Below, one piece after another: positions 21,607 through 36,049 of a stretch of 64,000 nucleotides of DNA. Position 1 is the first letter of the stretch, and every line of letters starts with the position of its first letter. Location of the stretch: contig CM035306.1 in NCBI GenBank assembly GCA_002900995.3, forward strand, positions 434,001-498,000, read 5' to 3'. The notes below the pieces were generated by a model. It saw only the letters and a list, made by a program, of their open reading frames with translations, was not told the DNA's origin and searched no databases. This DNA is from Ganoderma boninense (taxonomy: Eukaryota > Basidiomycota > Agaricomycetes > Polyporales > Polyporaceae). Position numbers and translations under genes: made by a program.

Positions 21607-22502
21607 CGTCGATGGGGTGCGCCGTGGCGGAAGTGCAGGGAGGAAGGGGAGGTTCTCCAGTTTCGTGGCACACTCCGACTCCGAAGGCCCTTCATTATAT
21701 CGGACAACGAACCATTTGTAAGTCAGCCCTTTCGGTGTTCAGCGTCACTTACCTAGGTAACTATCTGGCATTCAATTACATAAACCAGACGAGCGCCCAA
21801 CCCCAACAGCACTGCTACTTACCTGCTGTGGTTACTGATCAAGTACTATAGATCATGCTGACAGTGAAGAGTGGCGTGTTGGCACTCTCTTGGTTCCCCG
21901 GTGTTGTCCCGGTGTGGTTAACCCGAGCCCTGCGCTCATACGTTCATTGCGCCATGGTTCTCAACAACGTCCTCGCATTCCGGTGCACTGTCGGACCACA
22001 TCACCGCGGAATCAGCTAGCCCAAGAATATATTACAGGCTCTGGCGAAGCAACACACAATCACAGTGATGGCGGGAAACCACAATGTCTAGGGTGATGCA
22101 GGGTATCGATAGAGCGTGTAATACAAATACAGGAAAGGAATCTAGGTCCGTGAATCCACAAGTCCATAGAGCACACGAAGTGTCTAATATCCAATGGGGT
22201 ATGATCTCCATATCCATCAGGATCTCTTGGAGAGGGTGCCGACTCGCGATGCGCGAGGTTTACGGCGAGGTGTGCTGGAGCGCGATGCGAAGCAGCATTG
22301 TGGCGCGACGAGCCGTGAGCGTGTGGGTCCGGCGAACTTCGACATAATACGCGTCTTGCGCGATGTCGCGGAGTGCGGGCGCGAAGAGCGCAGTGCAGTC
22401 GACGGATGATGGCCGCGATGCGTGGTGCAAGCGGGATAGGACCGCGCCGGCATCGTAGGATGGTGGTAGTGATAAAGCTCGCTCTAGGCAAGCGCGATGC
22501 GT
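21607..22502. other. spacer of duplication unit 2
   Basis: 21607-22110 holds nothing recognisable. 22115-22502 is the counterpart of 18340-18742 downstream of the small gene. Confidence 0.45.
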
Positions 22503-22717
22503 TTACAGCCCGAAGAACTTCTTCAGGCTGGACTTGGAGGTCTTCCTCTGCGGACTCGGAGTGCGCTCGCTCGAAGGGAAGAGCGCCTGGCGCGCGTCCT
22601 CGTACATGTTGTAGGTGTCGCGAGGCGATTGGGTGGATGTGAAGAGCGCGAATGCGTTTGGTGCGGAGGGCGCAGCGGGGAAGAAGCCGTAAGCGGAGGT
22701 GCTGGTGGAGAAGGACA
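22503..22717 (-). CDS. small Ser-rich protein with basic C-terminus, 71 aa, copy 2
   Basis: Paralogue of 18743-18952: starts MSFSTSTSAYGFFPAAPSAP, shares STQSPRDTYNMYEDARQALF, has a two-residue longer Ser/Pro linker and ends QRKTSKSSLKKFFGL. The ATG at 22717 is chosen because homology and the conserved length begin there; the frame is open further upstream but that part is promoter (TATA at 22836-22843). No signal peptide or membrane segment. Function unknown. Confidence 0.75.
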
Positions 22718-23270
22718 TCTTCGGTAGTGATCTGAGGAGTGACTCGGATGCGAGCGAGGAGTAGAAGGTCTCTGAGTCTCGAGAGGTCGCTGTGAGGTTG
22801 GCTGGTGATGTATATGTCGCCTCCAGCATGCCCTCATATATACTGTGCTGAATCTCGCGGATTGCTAGCAATTGCGAGCCTGCGGCGATGCGGATGGAGG
22901 AGGAGTGCCAATCGTCGAGCCTCGAGCGGTTGCGCACACAGAAAGTTGCCTTTAGTGGCAAGTGTTTGCGTCGAGATCAATACAGCCACATAGTGACGGT
23001 CTGTTGCCAGGATACCGGTCGCCCACAGAGGCAGCCTAGCATAGAGTGAGCCAATAGAGCTGGAGGACAAGGTCGACAATGACAGACGACGAGGGGGAAG
23101 GTGAGTGGAAATTAGACGCTGTACGAGGTTGTTTGGCGACCGTGGTGGCCAAACAAAGCCACCAACCCCAGGCTGCTTGTCGGGAATCTCTTGACTGAAT
23201 ATACGCGCTATAAGCACCAGGCTAGAGCCAGCTGCGCCCAGCAACTTGGAGCGTTTCTCAACGCTATGTA
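22718..23270 (-). promoter_or_regulatory. promoter region of small gene 2
   Basis: TATATA at 22836-22843, the palindrome ATTGCTAGCAAT at 22861-22872, and the distal conserved block 22920-23040, all in the same order and nearly the same spacing as in unit 1. Confidence 0.6.
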
Positions 23271-23635
23271 GGGCCCTGATATAATCTCAGAATCTCCACG
23301 CCAATGAGCCTGGCACGGTGGACACTGGGCACATGGGCGTTGTGGGCGTACGCCCACACAACTTGCGAAAGTTCTTCTCGAGACATGGCAATGTTAACGA
23401 GCTGTCAGAATGGTGGCGTACGGATTGAGTGCGTTCAGGCTCTTCTAGGAGCCTTGAGATGACTTTGGGCTTCTTTAGTCCCCGTCGAGTACCCTCACCG
23501 CGTCCCCGTAGCAGTGTGTCCACGCCGGCCGGTCTCGAGCATCGGGCAGTTCCAGAACTTGGACAAGATATTTTAGTGTGTCCGTGAGTCACGATGTATT
23601 GTCCTGGATACGGACTGATATATATGCATTTCCCT

Positions 23636-24193
23636 TCAGTTACACTGAGTAATGAGGCGCTGGGAACGGGCGTGGCTGCGAGGTTGGGCCAGTATGGGAT
23701 TTGGGAGAGCGTCAGGGCGCAGTCTGCGTGTGTCGGGGGAGGGGAAGGCGGGGGTGAGTACGATGAAACGGGGAGACCCCGAGCGAGGCGGGGACGAGTG
23801 CTGAACATGCACCAATATGCGGCCTGACACCGATGGTGTCCGTCCGTGTGTATGCGCCTGATGGCCGTCGAAACAGGACCGTCGTTTAGATCCGTGACGA
23901 GACGACTGAAGAAGACGTCCAGCGTCGTCGCGGCCGCAGCAGAGGTAGCTTTCGCGGGACCCGCATTCGGCCCGGTAGGCTTCGAATTCTGAGCAACAGA
24001 GAGAGAGCAGAGGTGACGAACCTCTGCAGATAACGCCGTTTGCGCCGTTGGAGCAGGTGATGCCCGTGGTGGACAGGTTGCCGTTGTCGTACACCGGGTC
24101 GTAGGCGAGAGTCGTGTTGAAGCTCTGGGCTGGCTGCGAGAACGCCGTGGCAGAGAGCGAGAGGAGGACGGCTGCGACGACACGGAGTTGCAT
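23636..24193 (-). pseudogene. cerato-platanin-like secreted protein, truncated after its first exon
   Basis: From ATG 24193 (minus) a signal peptide MQLRVVAAVLLSLSATAFSQ is followed by TLAYDPVYDNGNLSTTGIT and CSNGANGVIC. The latter two match the N-terminal 35 residues of cerato-platanins (YD..YDN...LST..CS.GANG). After that the family blocks (K-G-F..F-G-S-L-P.FPNIGG, CGTCW, the C-terminal Cys) are absent in all three frames. The open frame that continues to 23636 is Cys-rich but unlike the family. The full protein would be a secreted, expansin-like, cell-wall-associated elicitor. I conclude that only the 5' end survives. A short intron (24024-24056 region) could extend it differently, but I found no family sequence downstream. 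Confidence 0.5.
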
Positions 24194-25401
24194 GGCGTCC
24201 TAAGGGTTGGGCGAATGGAGCGAGGGACAGCTTGGTCTCGGTGGTCGACAAGAGGAAAGCTGCCAGAAGACTCGACAGGTCTCCCAACGTACGGCGCAGC
24301 TTTAAAGACCGGGTGGAATCAGAGGGAACATGCCATGTTGTAGACAAGGTGCAGAAGAAAGGTACGCTGCCACGGGGACCACATCGACGGAGATGAGCTA
24401 AGGAGAACCATGTTTTGACAGTGCATATATGAGAGGAATGTCCGGGAGCTCAAGGAAAACGCCACCTTTGCGCCCGGGGACCGATAGATGACGCTCGTCT
24501 GGACGTCAATGTGGGAGTTAGGGAGGGAAGTTGCTCGCTTCATGTTCTCGAGAAGGATTGAAGAAGGATCTAGCGTAATTTAGCGGCCATGGTTGGAGTG
24601 CATCGGTTCTCGAGAGACGTCGCCATTTGGGTCGTAAATCTGCGACGACGAAGTCAAGAAGTTAGCAGTGAAGAGACTGCGCCAGCCTGGACTCTGCGGC
24701 TTGAGGCCTGAAAAGAGATGCTTGATATAAGGTTCTGGTATCGTTCTTGGGCCACATAAAGGCACCATATTGCATGAAGTTCCTGTAGGAAGGGTATGTA
24801 GATGGTATGAACAAAGAAGAACTTGCAGATTTGCAGCGCCGAGAGATTAGGTAGCGTCATCTCGATCGTTCGGCGTTATCGGAGAAGGGCTCAAACCGCA
24901 TCGGGCCGATTGGCCCGCTTGAAGTCGGCAGCGTCGGCAAGTGTAAATAAGTAATTACCAGACTCAATGCGTGTGCACTGGCGCGCCCGGCTTGAATAAT
25001 AATATCGCTTCTCTTCCCCCCCTACCACCATCTCCTCGGGTGCCCCCTTTCTCCACACTCGCTGAACTGTGTATCGCATCCCCGTAGTGGGCACCAACGT
25101 CGCCGATCTTCGTAGACGGCTCGGTCGGGATCTTGTTTTATGACGTCATAGAGGAGGCGGAGGTAAATCGACGGTGAGTCGTCCAGCCATGCTGCGTTCA
25201 CGCCTGCGCAGCCCATCTCACGCGTGGTGTCCTAATGGCAGCCAGTTTTGAAGCTTGGAAGCCGTAATTTGAGTCCCCGTTAGTCTCGACTCTTCCACGC
25301 CCTCTCTCTCTTGTATCTGCACAAGCCGCCCACACCACAGGCATCTCTACGGTCTTCGACAAGACCCACCTTCGCTCTCTATCCTGCAAATATTCGTCAA
25401 T
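24194..25401. other. intergenic
   Basis: No confident gene. On the minus strand 25022-25190 reads NAAWLDDSPSIYLRLLYDVI and onward as a plausible protein fragment ending at a TAG, but nothing joins to it and I cannot place it in a family. Confidence 0.4.
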
Positions 25402-28400
25402 ATGCCGTCCGAACGCGAGCCGTTACTTCCTCGAGCGGAATCGCCGTCGCCCGACCTCTCGAAGCGGCCGGCCGGACTTGGGCCCATGGAGATTTCGCGA
25501 TCCACGCGCTACGGCATCCTAGCAGGCATCTGGACTGCTACCTTCCTGTCTGTGTGTAATAACATCTGCCACGCACCCAATGACGATATGCTCAACCTTC
25601 CATTTCGCGGTCCGCGGCGCAGTCCCTGAACAGTGCGTAGAAAGCCTAACCTAGTTCGCCAAACACGGTGCTGACAATGAATTGCACACGTGTCACAGCC
25701 ACTTTGGTTGCTACCCGTGAGCTCATCGCGCATATATATACCCAGTGGGCGTCGACTGAAATTTTGATGGAGTGTTGCCGTCGATCTCGTCAGACTTCAA
25801 CAAGGCCCACCAAGCAAGCTGGTTGGGGACAGCGTACGTCCGGACGAGCCTGCGCCATCGATCGGCCGCATATAGCCAGGTTTACTCACTCACCGACCTG
25901 CGCAGGTACTTGCTGGCGACGTGCACGTTCACGCCGCTCTATGGCCGCCTGTCCAACGTGATGGGCCGCCGCGGTGCGAACCAAGCCGCCGTGTTCTTCG
26001 CGTGCCTCGGGACCTTGGCCTGCGGGTTCTCCACCAGCATGGAGACGCTCATCGCCGCCAGATTCGTAAGCCGGTCGTTCCAACTGCCACATTCGTCTTG
26101 ATATGTGCTTATGTTTCCTGTAGCTCGGAGGTCTGGGGGGCGGAGGGATCTTTACGACTGCGACGTACGTGCTGTTCGCGACTTCCCTCCTGCTGTGTCA
26201 CGTTGCACTCACCGGAGACCACATCCAGGATCATCACGAGTGATATGTATACCCTGAGAGTACGTGCAAGCAAGCGCCACTCACCTGCTTAGATGACGTC
26301 TCTGACTCTTGTCGCGCAGAACCGTGGACTGACGCAAGGGGTCTCGGCCGTCTTCAACAGCGTAAGTCTTTCCAGCCGCCGAGTGACGCAGATGGTTCGG
26401 GAATGATGGGAATTTTCTCATTTCCCCAGGAGTCTCGGGGGTGTTTTGTCGGTGGGGAAACCTGTCACCTTCAGGTTTTCACTACGTTTCGGGAGCTCGC
26501 AACCAGTCTGAGCTCTCTCCACAAAGGGCAAACTCTGTGGAAACAGGCCGGAGACAAGCCATGTTGTCCCTGGACACCACATTTCCTGGCTGTTCCCGAC
26601 CTGCTTTCCTCAGGTTTTCCCCTTTACGAGACGCAGTTCAGCCCGTGTCCAATACTACCAATACCTACGACGCTGGGACATGACATTTGACACAGCGGGC
26701 ACGGGAGATGTTCCGGGATCAGGGAGACGGTGGGGAGACGAGGACGGAATTTTCCAGTTTCTCGGGTTCGTCCGGGGTGCTTCGTGCTCGGGAGAAGCTT
26801 GCCGTGTTCTCCGTGGTTTTTACCGAGGTTATGCAGACGAGAAACGGCCTGAGGTGTGTCCACAGGGAGGAAACAGGCCAGAAACAGGCCATGTTATCCG
26901 GAAAGCGACGTTTCCTCCCTGTTGACAACCCATGTCCCCGACATTTCCCTTTCACAGAATCAACACATTTTTTCTCCAATGTTCAAACACGCTAAGGAAA
27001 CACCCCGGAGGTCACAGAGAAACTTTCCGCGCTGTTTTTGAACGCGCGAAACGCCCACCTCGGCCATGTTGATGACCAGCCTGCAACGCTCGATGCTAAT
27101 GCTCCACTTCTCCAGATGGGAATGGGTCTTGGAGGCCCTCTTGGTGGATTCATCGCCGATCGGTATGTCGTCCCATCGCCCTCTCGGATCAGCTGCGACG
27201 TGGACGCTGAACTGGTGTCTAGCCTGGGATGGCGCTGGGCGTTCCTCCTCCAGCTCCCTCTGTTTGTCATTTCGTTCGTGTTGACCGCTGTTAACTTGCA
27301 TTATGTGACCCCGGTGCGTTCCTGCAGCCACTTTTGCTCTGTTCCAGCTGCTGAAATCCGTCGTTTTTATTTTCAGGGAAGGGGCAAGAGCGCGAAGGAA
27401 GTGCTGAAGCGGATCGACTACGCGGGGAGCGCGACCTCTTCTCGTCATGGTATGACCGCCCTCGCGAGCTGCAAAGCACGAATGATGTTTATGTGGTCCC
27501 GCAGGTCCTGTCGTTCCTCGTCTTCCTCAGCACGCGCTTCAGCGAGGAATATCCTGTACGCATTCCCACATCCCTCCTTCCGAAAGAAGGCCCTCCCTCC
27601 TGACACTCTGATCCAGTGGTCCTCCCCTGCGGTGTACGCGCCGCTCTCGAGCGCGGTGGTGTTCGCGCTGCTGTTCGTGTACGTCGAGCTGCGCGTCGCG
27701 CCCGAGCCGATCCTCGCGCCGTTCCTGCTCAAGGAGCGCATCCCCGTCCTCGTCGGCGTCAGCAACTTCCTCGTCGCGACGTGCAACTTCACGGTCATGT
27801 ACAACTTCCCGACCTGGTTCCAGACCGTGCTCCTCACCAGCGCGAGCGAGGCCGGTGCGTCCCTTGCAAGTTGAGCTCGGAGTATTGGACAGGACGGGAA
27901 CTGACAACAATGGTGGTCGTTGTTGCGCAGGGGCTCATCTAATTCCAAACGGGATTTCCGTGTCGTGCGGGTCGCTATTTGCGGGGTAGGTGCTTCGTCG
28001 AGTCACTGCTGTGGGGCATGACATGCTCACGAAGTGTTTGATATAGTTGGGTGATGCACCGCACGGGCAAGTACAGGAAGCTCAACCTCGTGTTCGGCCT
28101 CTTCCCGTTCGTGGCGGCGATATTGATATCGTTGATGAACGAGAACTCGCCGGCACCCCAGCTTTGGCTGAGCATCGTGAGCGACCCTGAGGCTCGTCGT
28201 TTTCTAGGTGAGACAGCTGCTGATGCTGGACGTGCAGATCCCCCTTGGCTTCGGAAACGCAGTTGTACTGCAGACCATGCTGAGTGCGTATCCACTGGTG
28301 TTCCATCGGCGTCTGTGTTGGCAATCGTCGAGCTCATGTGACATCTTAATTCCTTTACAACAGTCGCACTGCTCGCCCATCTACCTCGTGAGTTCGTTTG

Positions 28401-29197
28401 TGTGAGACTCGCGGCACAGCAGCTGACATGTGCGATGCGGTACAGAGGACGCGATGGCGGTCGGGACCGGGTTCGGCCAGCTCTTCCGCGGGATCGGCCA
28501 GGTCGGCGGCGTCGCGATCTCGTCCGCGCTCTTCCAGTCCATCCTCGCGCGCGAGCTGCACAAGCGCATCCACACTGACGACGCTGAAGAGGTTCGTTCT
28601 CTTGGCCTGAATGAAACTGCGTCCCCAGACATTTCTGACGACGCGCGGTCTCGGCGGGCACTGCAGACGATCAGCAAGATCCGGCACTCATCAACGCTCG
28701 TCGCGCAACTCCCGCCGCACCTCCAGCGTGCGGCGCGCGACTCGTACGCGATCAGCCTGCGCGCGGTGTTCATCTTCGCCGCGGTCGCGACGCTCGCGGC
28801 GTACATCGTGCGGCTCTCGGTACGCCCCCTTCCCCACGTCCACGTCCAGGACATCGAACTTGCGCTGCGTACTCACTACAACCACAATGTCATCATGGAG
28901 ATTCCTGACAAGCCGCTGGACCAGCCGCGTCCCCGCGCGCACAGCGTCGGCGAGCTCCCGAATCCGCATCCGACGCCTGCCGAGCTCGAGGAGGAGCTCG
29001 CGGGGTCGTCGTCGGGCATCACGAGCGCGGACCTCACCGAAGTCGAGATCGAGGAAGACGACTCGGAGGAAGAGGGCGAGGCGGTGTCGCCGCTCCTACC
29101 CGCGCGTCGACCGAGGCGGAGGCTGTCGACGTACGAGAGCTCGGACGGGGGCATGGACCTCGAGGACGACGTCATTGGCGGGTCGGCGAGGCGGTGA
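25402..29197 (+). CDS. MFS transporter, vacuolar basic amino acid (Vba/Fnx1)-like, DHA14 type
   Basis: A gene of more than ten exons, all joining in frame. It starts MPSEREPLLPRAESPSPDLS, a cytosolic head with an acidic/dileucine-like EREPLLP that may sort to the vacuole. It then has TM1 (ILAGIWTATFLS), TTLVATLLPSISSDFNKAHQ, WLGTAYLLATCTFTPLYGRL with motif A GRLSNVMGRRGA, motif C-like GLGGGGIFTTAT, and ~14 membrane segments through AISLRAVFIFAAVATLAAYIV. The tail from about 28905 is long, acidic and Ser-rich, ending at 29197. The DFNKAHQASWLGTAY pattern is that of S. pombe Fnx1/Fnx2 and yeast Vba proteins, which move basic amino acids into the vacuole. The exact substrate is inference; drug efflux is the alternative. 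One intron (26362-27115) is 754 nt, against 50-150 nt for the others. Confidence 0.88.
26400..27050. repeat. diverged direct repeat (about 335 bp, two units) inside an MFS intron
   Basis: Two units: about 26405-26740 and 26742-27050. Matching landmarks: GGAATTTTC at 26409/26746, GAAACAGGCC followed by GCCATGTT at about 26540-26565/26880-26895, and TTTCC..CTGTT..C then TTTCCCCTTT/TTTCCCTTTC further on. No coding motif, no clear terminal inverted repeats and no poly-A end were seen. The intron still has a GTAAGT donor and CAG acceptor. Confidence 0.55.
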
Positions 29198-29528
29198 AAT
29201 GTGTGCGCGCGTGGAGAGATGGTGGGTGCATAAGATGATACCTTTACATGGTAGGTATGGACGATTTGGTAGAAAGGAGGCGACGCAGAGGCTGGATATC
29301 TGTGGACAATTCAACTTGAAGTCACGCAGTGACGATCCCCCTCTGAGCTTGCAGCGGTTGGCGGTTGGCTGTTGGCTGTTCGTAGTGGATTTGAGTCGGC
29401 GGCAGAGAATGTTGTACGGTGTTGGACAAATAGGAACTTCCACACACACAACGTCGATGCTGTGGCTGAGTTTCATTTCGTTCTTGGTCATGCCTTTTTT
29501 CGAGGACCAGCGTATCGCCTTTTTGTGG
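29198..29528. other. convergent 3' intergenic region
   Basis: Between the stops of the MFS gene and the small membrane protein; presumably their 3' UTRs. Nothing else seen. Confidence 0.5.
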
Positions 29529-30107
29529 TCAGAACATCATCCCGCCCAACACCAGGCTGGACGTCGGCACGCCCCTCTCCTCCCTTGCCCGCATCTGCTC
29601 TCTCGTCTGCATGGCCATAATGACAGTACATGCTTCCGCGACGCAGTAGACGATGCACTTCAGCGCGACGACGCTGAACATGATGCCGCATATCGCTAGG
29701 ACCGCGAAGCGTACGAGAGCGGCCCAGCACCGATCGGGCGACGATGCGTCGAGCATGCGGTGGACAACAGAGTCTTCACGCACCGCGACGAGCGCGATCG
29801 CGAACAGTGCGCACAGCACGGCTGCTGGGCACAGGTGCGCGAAGACGCGGTCCTGCGTGAGGTCTGGGTCCGCCTGCAGTCGTTGGATGACGGCTTGCAG
29901 ATCCTCGAGCGGCGGCGCGAAAGCTTCGTACCACTCGACGACTTCTTCGCGGATGGTCGCGCGAGGAGAGCACGGGAGCGGCGAGGATGGAGACAGAGGC
30001 AAGGCGTACTGGGTGTCGCGATCTCTGCGCTTTGGGGAGGAGGTTTTGGTGGATATGAGTGTGGAGTGCTCGCCCACTGCGTTGTAGCGTTGGATGAGGC
30101 CCGGCAT
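29529..30107 (-). CDS. small two-segment membrane protein, unknown function
   Basis: A single-exon frame of 192 aa. A polar N-terminus with Ser/Pro runs is followed by an acidic stretch REEVVEWYEAFAPPLEDLQA near residue 55. A hydrophobic segment CPAAVLCALFAIALVAV lies at about 93-110 and a long one, WAALVRFAVLAICGIMFSVV and onward, at about 130-160. The tail is short and polar, ending SSLVLGGMMF. No family recognised. The uninterrupted frame, biased composition and membrane pattern support a real gene, probably in an internal membrane. It converges with the MFS gene; no functional link can be shown. Confidence 0.6.
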   Translation of the reverse strand: MPGLIQRYNAVGEHSTLISTKTSSPKRRDRDTQYALPLSPSSPLPCSPRATIREEVVEWYEAFAPPLEDLQAVIQRLQADPDLTQDRVFAHLCPAAVLCALFAIALVAVREDSVVHRMLDASSPDRCWAALVRFAVLAICGIMFSVVALKCIVYCVAEACTVIMAMQTREQMRAREERGVPTSSLVLGGMMF

Positions 30108-30751
30108 GGTGGCGGCGTGGGTGCTGGAATAAGGGCGCAGTGACTGGCGGACGACAAGGCGATAGAGGCTTGGGCGTATGGGACGAACGCCCGGGCTAGT
30201 TCGTGAAATGGGGAGGGAGCGAGGCGTGGCTTGGTGGGTCCTTAACGACAGGAACGGCGGCCTTTTATGCGTTTCTGGAGGCGCCGGCCGTTCAACCAGG
30301 ACCAGGCTTGGTGGAAGGACGAGCTCGAAAATCTCTTAAGTCCACTTCCGCTAGTGGACTGCGAGATATGGCTATATTCCGCACGCGCGCAGCACAGCTA
30401 CCTCTGGGAACGGACCAAGGATGGGTGTCAGCCAAGTGTCAGCCTCGCTTCCGAGCCTTCTGGCCTCGGGATGGTTTGAATCTCACCCGGACGACGGTGT
30501 CCAACCTCGCCGACGTCGAGGGTGTGAACGCCAACCATTTAGTAGTAGGCTGGTCTCCCGACGTCACATGGGAGATGGAACACTTGCGGGTTAGGGACCA
30601 CATGACGACTGCTTCAAGTTGAACCGCATTCTTCAGCAAATGCCAACAACCCATCGGAGTACAATACACGGAGATTTCTGGAACATGATGGTTAAGATAC
30701 ACCGGTTGTTCATCTTCTAGCTTCTCTATGCTTCCATTAAACACAGACTAC
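30108..30751. other. intergenic
   Basis: Promoter side of the small membrane protein gene and 3' side of the cyclase gene. No further gene seen. Confidence 0.5.
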
Positions 30752-32462
30752 TCAGAAATACGCCTATGATAATGATGGTTCGTGAGAATGGATAGCTGGG
30801 ACATCATATGATGACTTACAGCAGCGTTCGGCGGGCTCGCGAACTCCTCCAAGGCTGCAACGAAATCAGCTGTCAGCAAACGATTCGATTTGGATGGAAG
30901 TTGTGCGCTGCTTACACGTTGAGTGGCCAGGACGAGAAAAAGAACGTGTATCGGCCGGTCTCGGCACAATGTTTTGAGAGCGCTTCGAGGTCGAAGAACT
31001 CGCCGATCGGCATGCCCCAAAGCCTATTCGATTGCCGTCCCGATTCGGGTTCGAACCAATATCCATCTCCTGTCAGTACACCGCACATCGCAGGAACGCG
31101 CAACGCGTTTCGCAAGTGGGGACGTACCCGATCAGAGTCGAGTGCAGGTGGCGCACGCCTTCTGCAGGTGGCCAGCACTGTTGCGTATTGGTTTGGATTT
31201 CTCTACGAGCGGCGGCGGATGCGGACTCGGAACGTACCTCGAGAGCGGGCTGGTCGGATGCGATAGCCGCGAAGTGGTTGTCCCACAGGAAGCGCTTCAT
31301 GTCTTCCGTCTGCTCGATTCCCGCACTGGTTCAAGGTCTAGATCAGGCCAAGGCTCGTCCGAGGATCATCCATGCCAGGCCGAACTCACAAGGCCTCTGG
31401 CTGCTGGGGAAGGTTGTCTCGCTCCTCCTGGGTTGCGCCACAATAGCGCTGGACGAAGCCGACACGGAGGATAAGGATGTCCGCGGGCTGGAACGTAACG
31501 CCCTGCGCCTTCGCAGCCGCGAGCATATCCTCGAGCGTGACCGGGAACGTGGCGAAGGGGTCGTAGGGGAGCCGACCGAACTTGTCGGTGTAGAACTTGA
31601 CCATGTCGAGCAGGACGCCGCGACCGCAGATCCCGTGTTGAGCCCAGTCTGGTGGTGCACAGCGATCGGATTAATGGACAGCGATGACATGGTTCGCAGA
31701 AGAGGACATACTATGTATGCCGAACTTTATAAGCTCACGGTCGATGTTGGACGGGTCTTGGATGTCCAAGGAGCCCACCTTGAAGAACGATTTATCGGTG
31801 TTCTGGTAGAACAGGCCATGGTGCAGAAGACCGAAGTGCCTCAGTCCATCCCACTGAGTACCCGACTGGGTATTCTGTGGTAAAGGTCAGTAGACTCTTG
31901 CAACAGAGAATATAGCGCACAACAAGAAAATACTCACGATATGTAGGTGGTCGTCATGCACAGCGCCATAGCCGGGCTTGAACACGATGTCATGCCCTGG
32001 GGCAATGCGATTAAATAGAGGCTAAGGGTGTTCAGTGGTGAGACAGAGCCCGTGTAGACGGCAAATTGGCAACGTGAACGAATCGAGAGTAGCCTGGACA
32101 GGGACTTGCGGACGTACCTTGCTAGGGAAGTTGATAGGCCTGCCATGAGCGGAGATAGAAATCAAGCATAAGCTCTCGGGAGACACAATCCGGGGGTACA
32201 TCGACGCCGCACTCACCAGTTCAGGCAGACAGACTTGCCGGTCCTAGACGATGCACAACCAGATATCGTCAGTCGAGCTTACACGAGCTCAGAATACTGG
32301 GACGTACTTGATTTCCTTTGCTGCCTCCCTGACGACCTCTGGCGTCAAGAGATTAACCGTCCCAAGCTCGTCGTCTTTGCCCCACACCTCCCAAGCACAG
32401 CCGGTGAACTCTTTGAAGGGCGGAAGCTCGTCAAACTTCGGAAGGTTGCTGATCGTCGTCAT
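30752..32462 (-). CDS. cyclase-family protein (kynurenine formamidase-like, PF04199 type), frameshift near the C-terminus
   Basis: Minus-strand gene with about eight exons. It starts MTTISNLPKFDELPPFKEF at 32462, followed by CAWEVWGKDDELGTVNLLTP, NTQSGTQWDGLRHFG (the family's metal-site block), GICGRGVLLDMVKFY, PADILILRVGFVQRY, EDMKRFLWDNHFAAIASDQP, LWGMPIGEFFDLE and CAETGRYTFFFSSWPLN. These blocks are standard in fungal members of the family, whose bacterial relatives hydrolyse N-formylkynurenine using a divalent metal; the fungal substrate is unknown. The last exons should read NVxGGVASPPNAAAYF. The text instead has an extra base near 30836-30841 (GTTCGCGAGC for GTTGCGAGC), shifting the frame just before ASPPNAA. 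A 12-nt final exon at 30763-30752 (AYF, stop) follows a GTAAGT intron. An upstream ATG at 32591 is possible but less likely. Confidence 0.78.
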
Positions 32463-33021
32463 TGTCGAGAATGAAGGTTGCGAAGGAGTGCGTGAGCCAA
32501 AGATGTGGGCGAACAGGTCGTGCAGTCGGGCAGACGGACCACGACGGTTATAAGGGGGCATGTAGCTTGGCCCGAATGGGACAAGCGACACCGAAGTGGA
32601 CGTCGGGACTCAAAAAGGTGGGAAGCTAAGAGGGCACTCGACTCCCGCCCAGTTGGCAACAGATATACTTTCCAGTCGAGGGTGCAGTCATGACCTGGAG
32701 ATGCCGCTCACCTGACCTTAGTTCCATCGTCCACTTGACCGCGGTGGCACGATCGGCAGAGAGAGCCACGGAACGTGTTCGACCATGGGAGCCGCCTCGC
32801 TTCTCACCCCGTGGGTTTGCAGCCTAAACATGGACGGGAACCGCTCTACGATAAGCAGCAGGCCGAGTGCTAGGAATAACGAGAATACAGTCATAAAGTA
32901 GATTACGTATCTTCAACCCTCTTCGTTGAGGACATCGCCACGGGTTCGATGCAGGTCGGAACCCATCCACCGAACCTACGGCAATATACTTTATAAGCCG
33001 GGAGCCCACGGCGAAGTTCGA
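32463..33021. other. intergenic between PRP4 and cyclase genes
   Basis: About 560 nt. It holds the PRP4 3' flank and the cyclase promoter. No other gene seen. Confidence 0.5.

Positions 33022-36049
<3,028 letters not shown>

Larger units (their letters stand above)
19660..23270. repeat. tandem segmental duplication, unit 2
   Basis: Second copy of the F-box/small-gene unit. Its F-box gene is badly broken while its small gene is intact. Confidence 0.8.
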
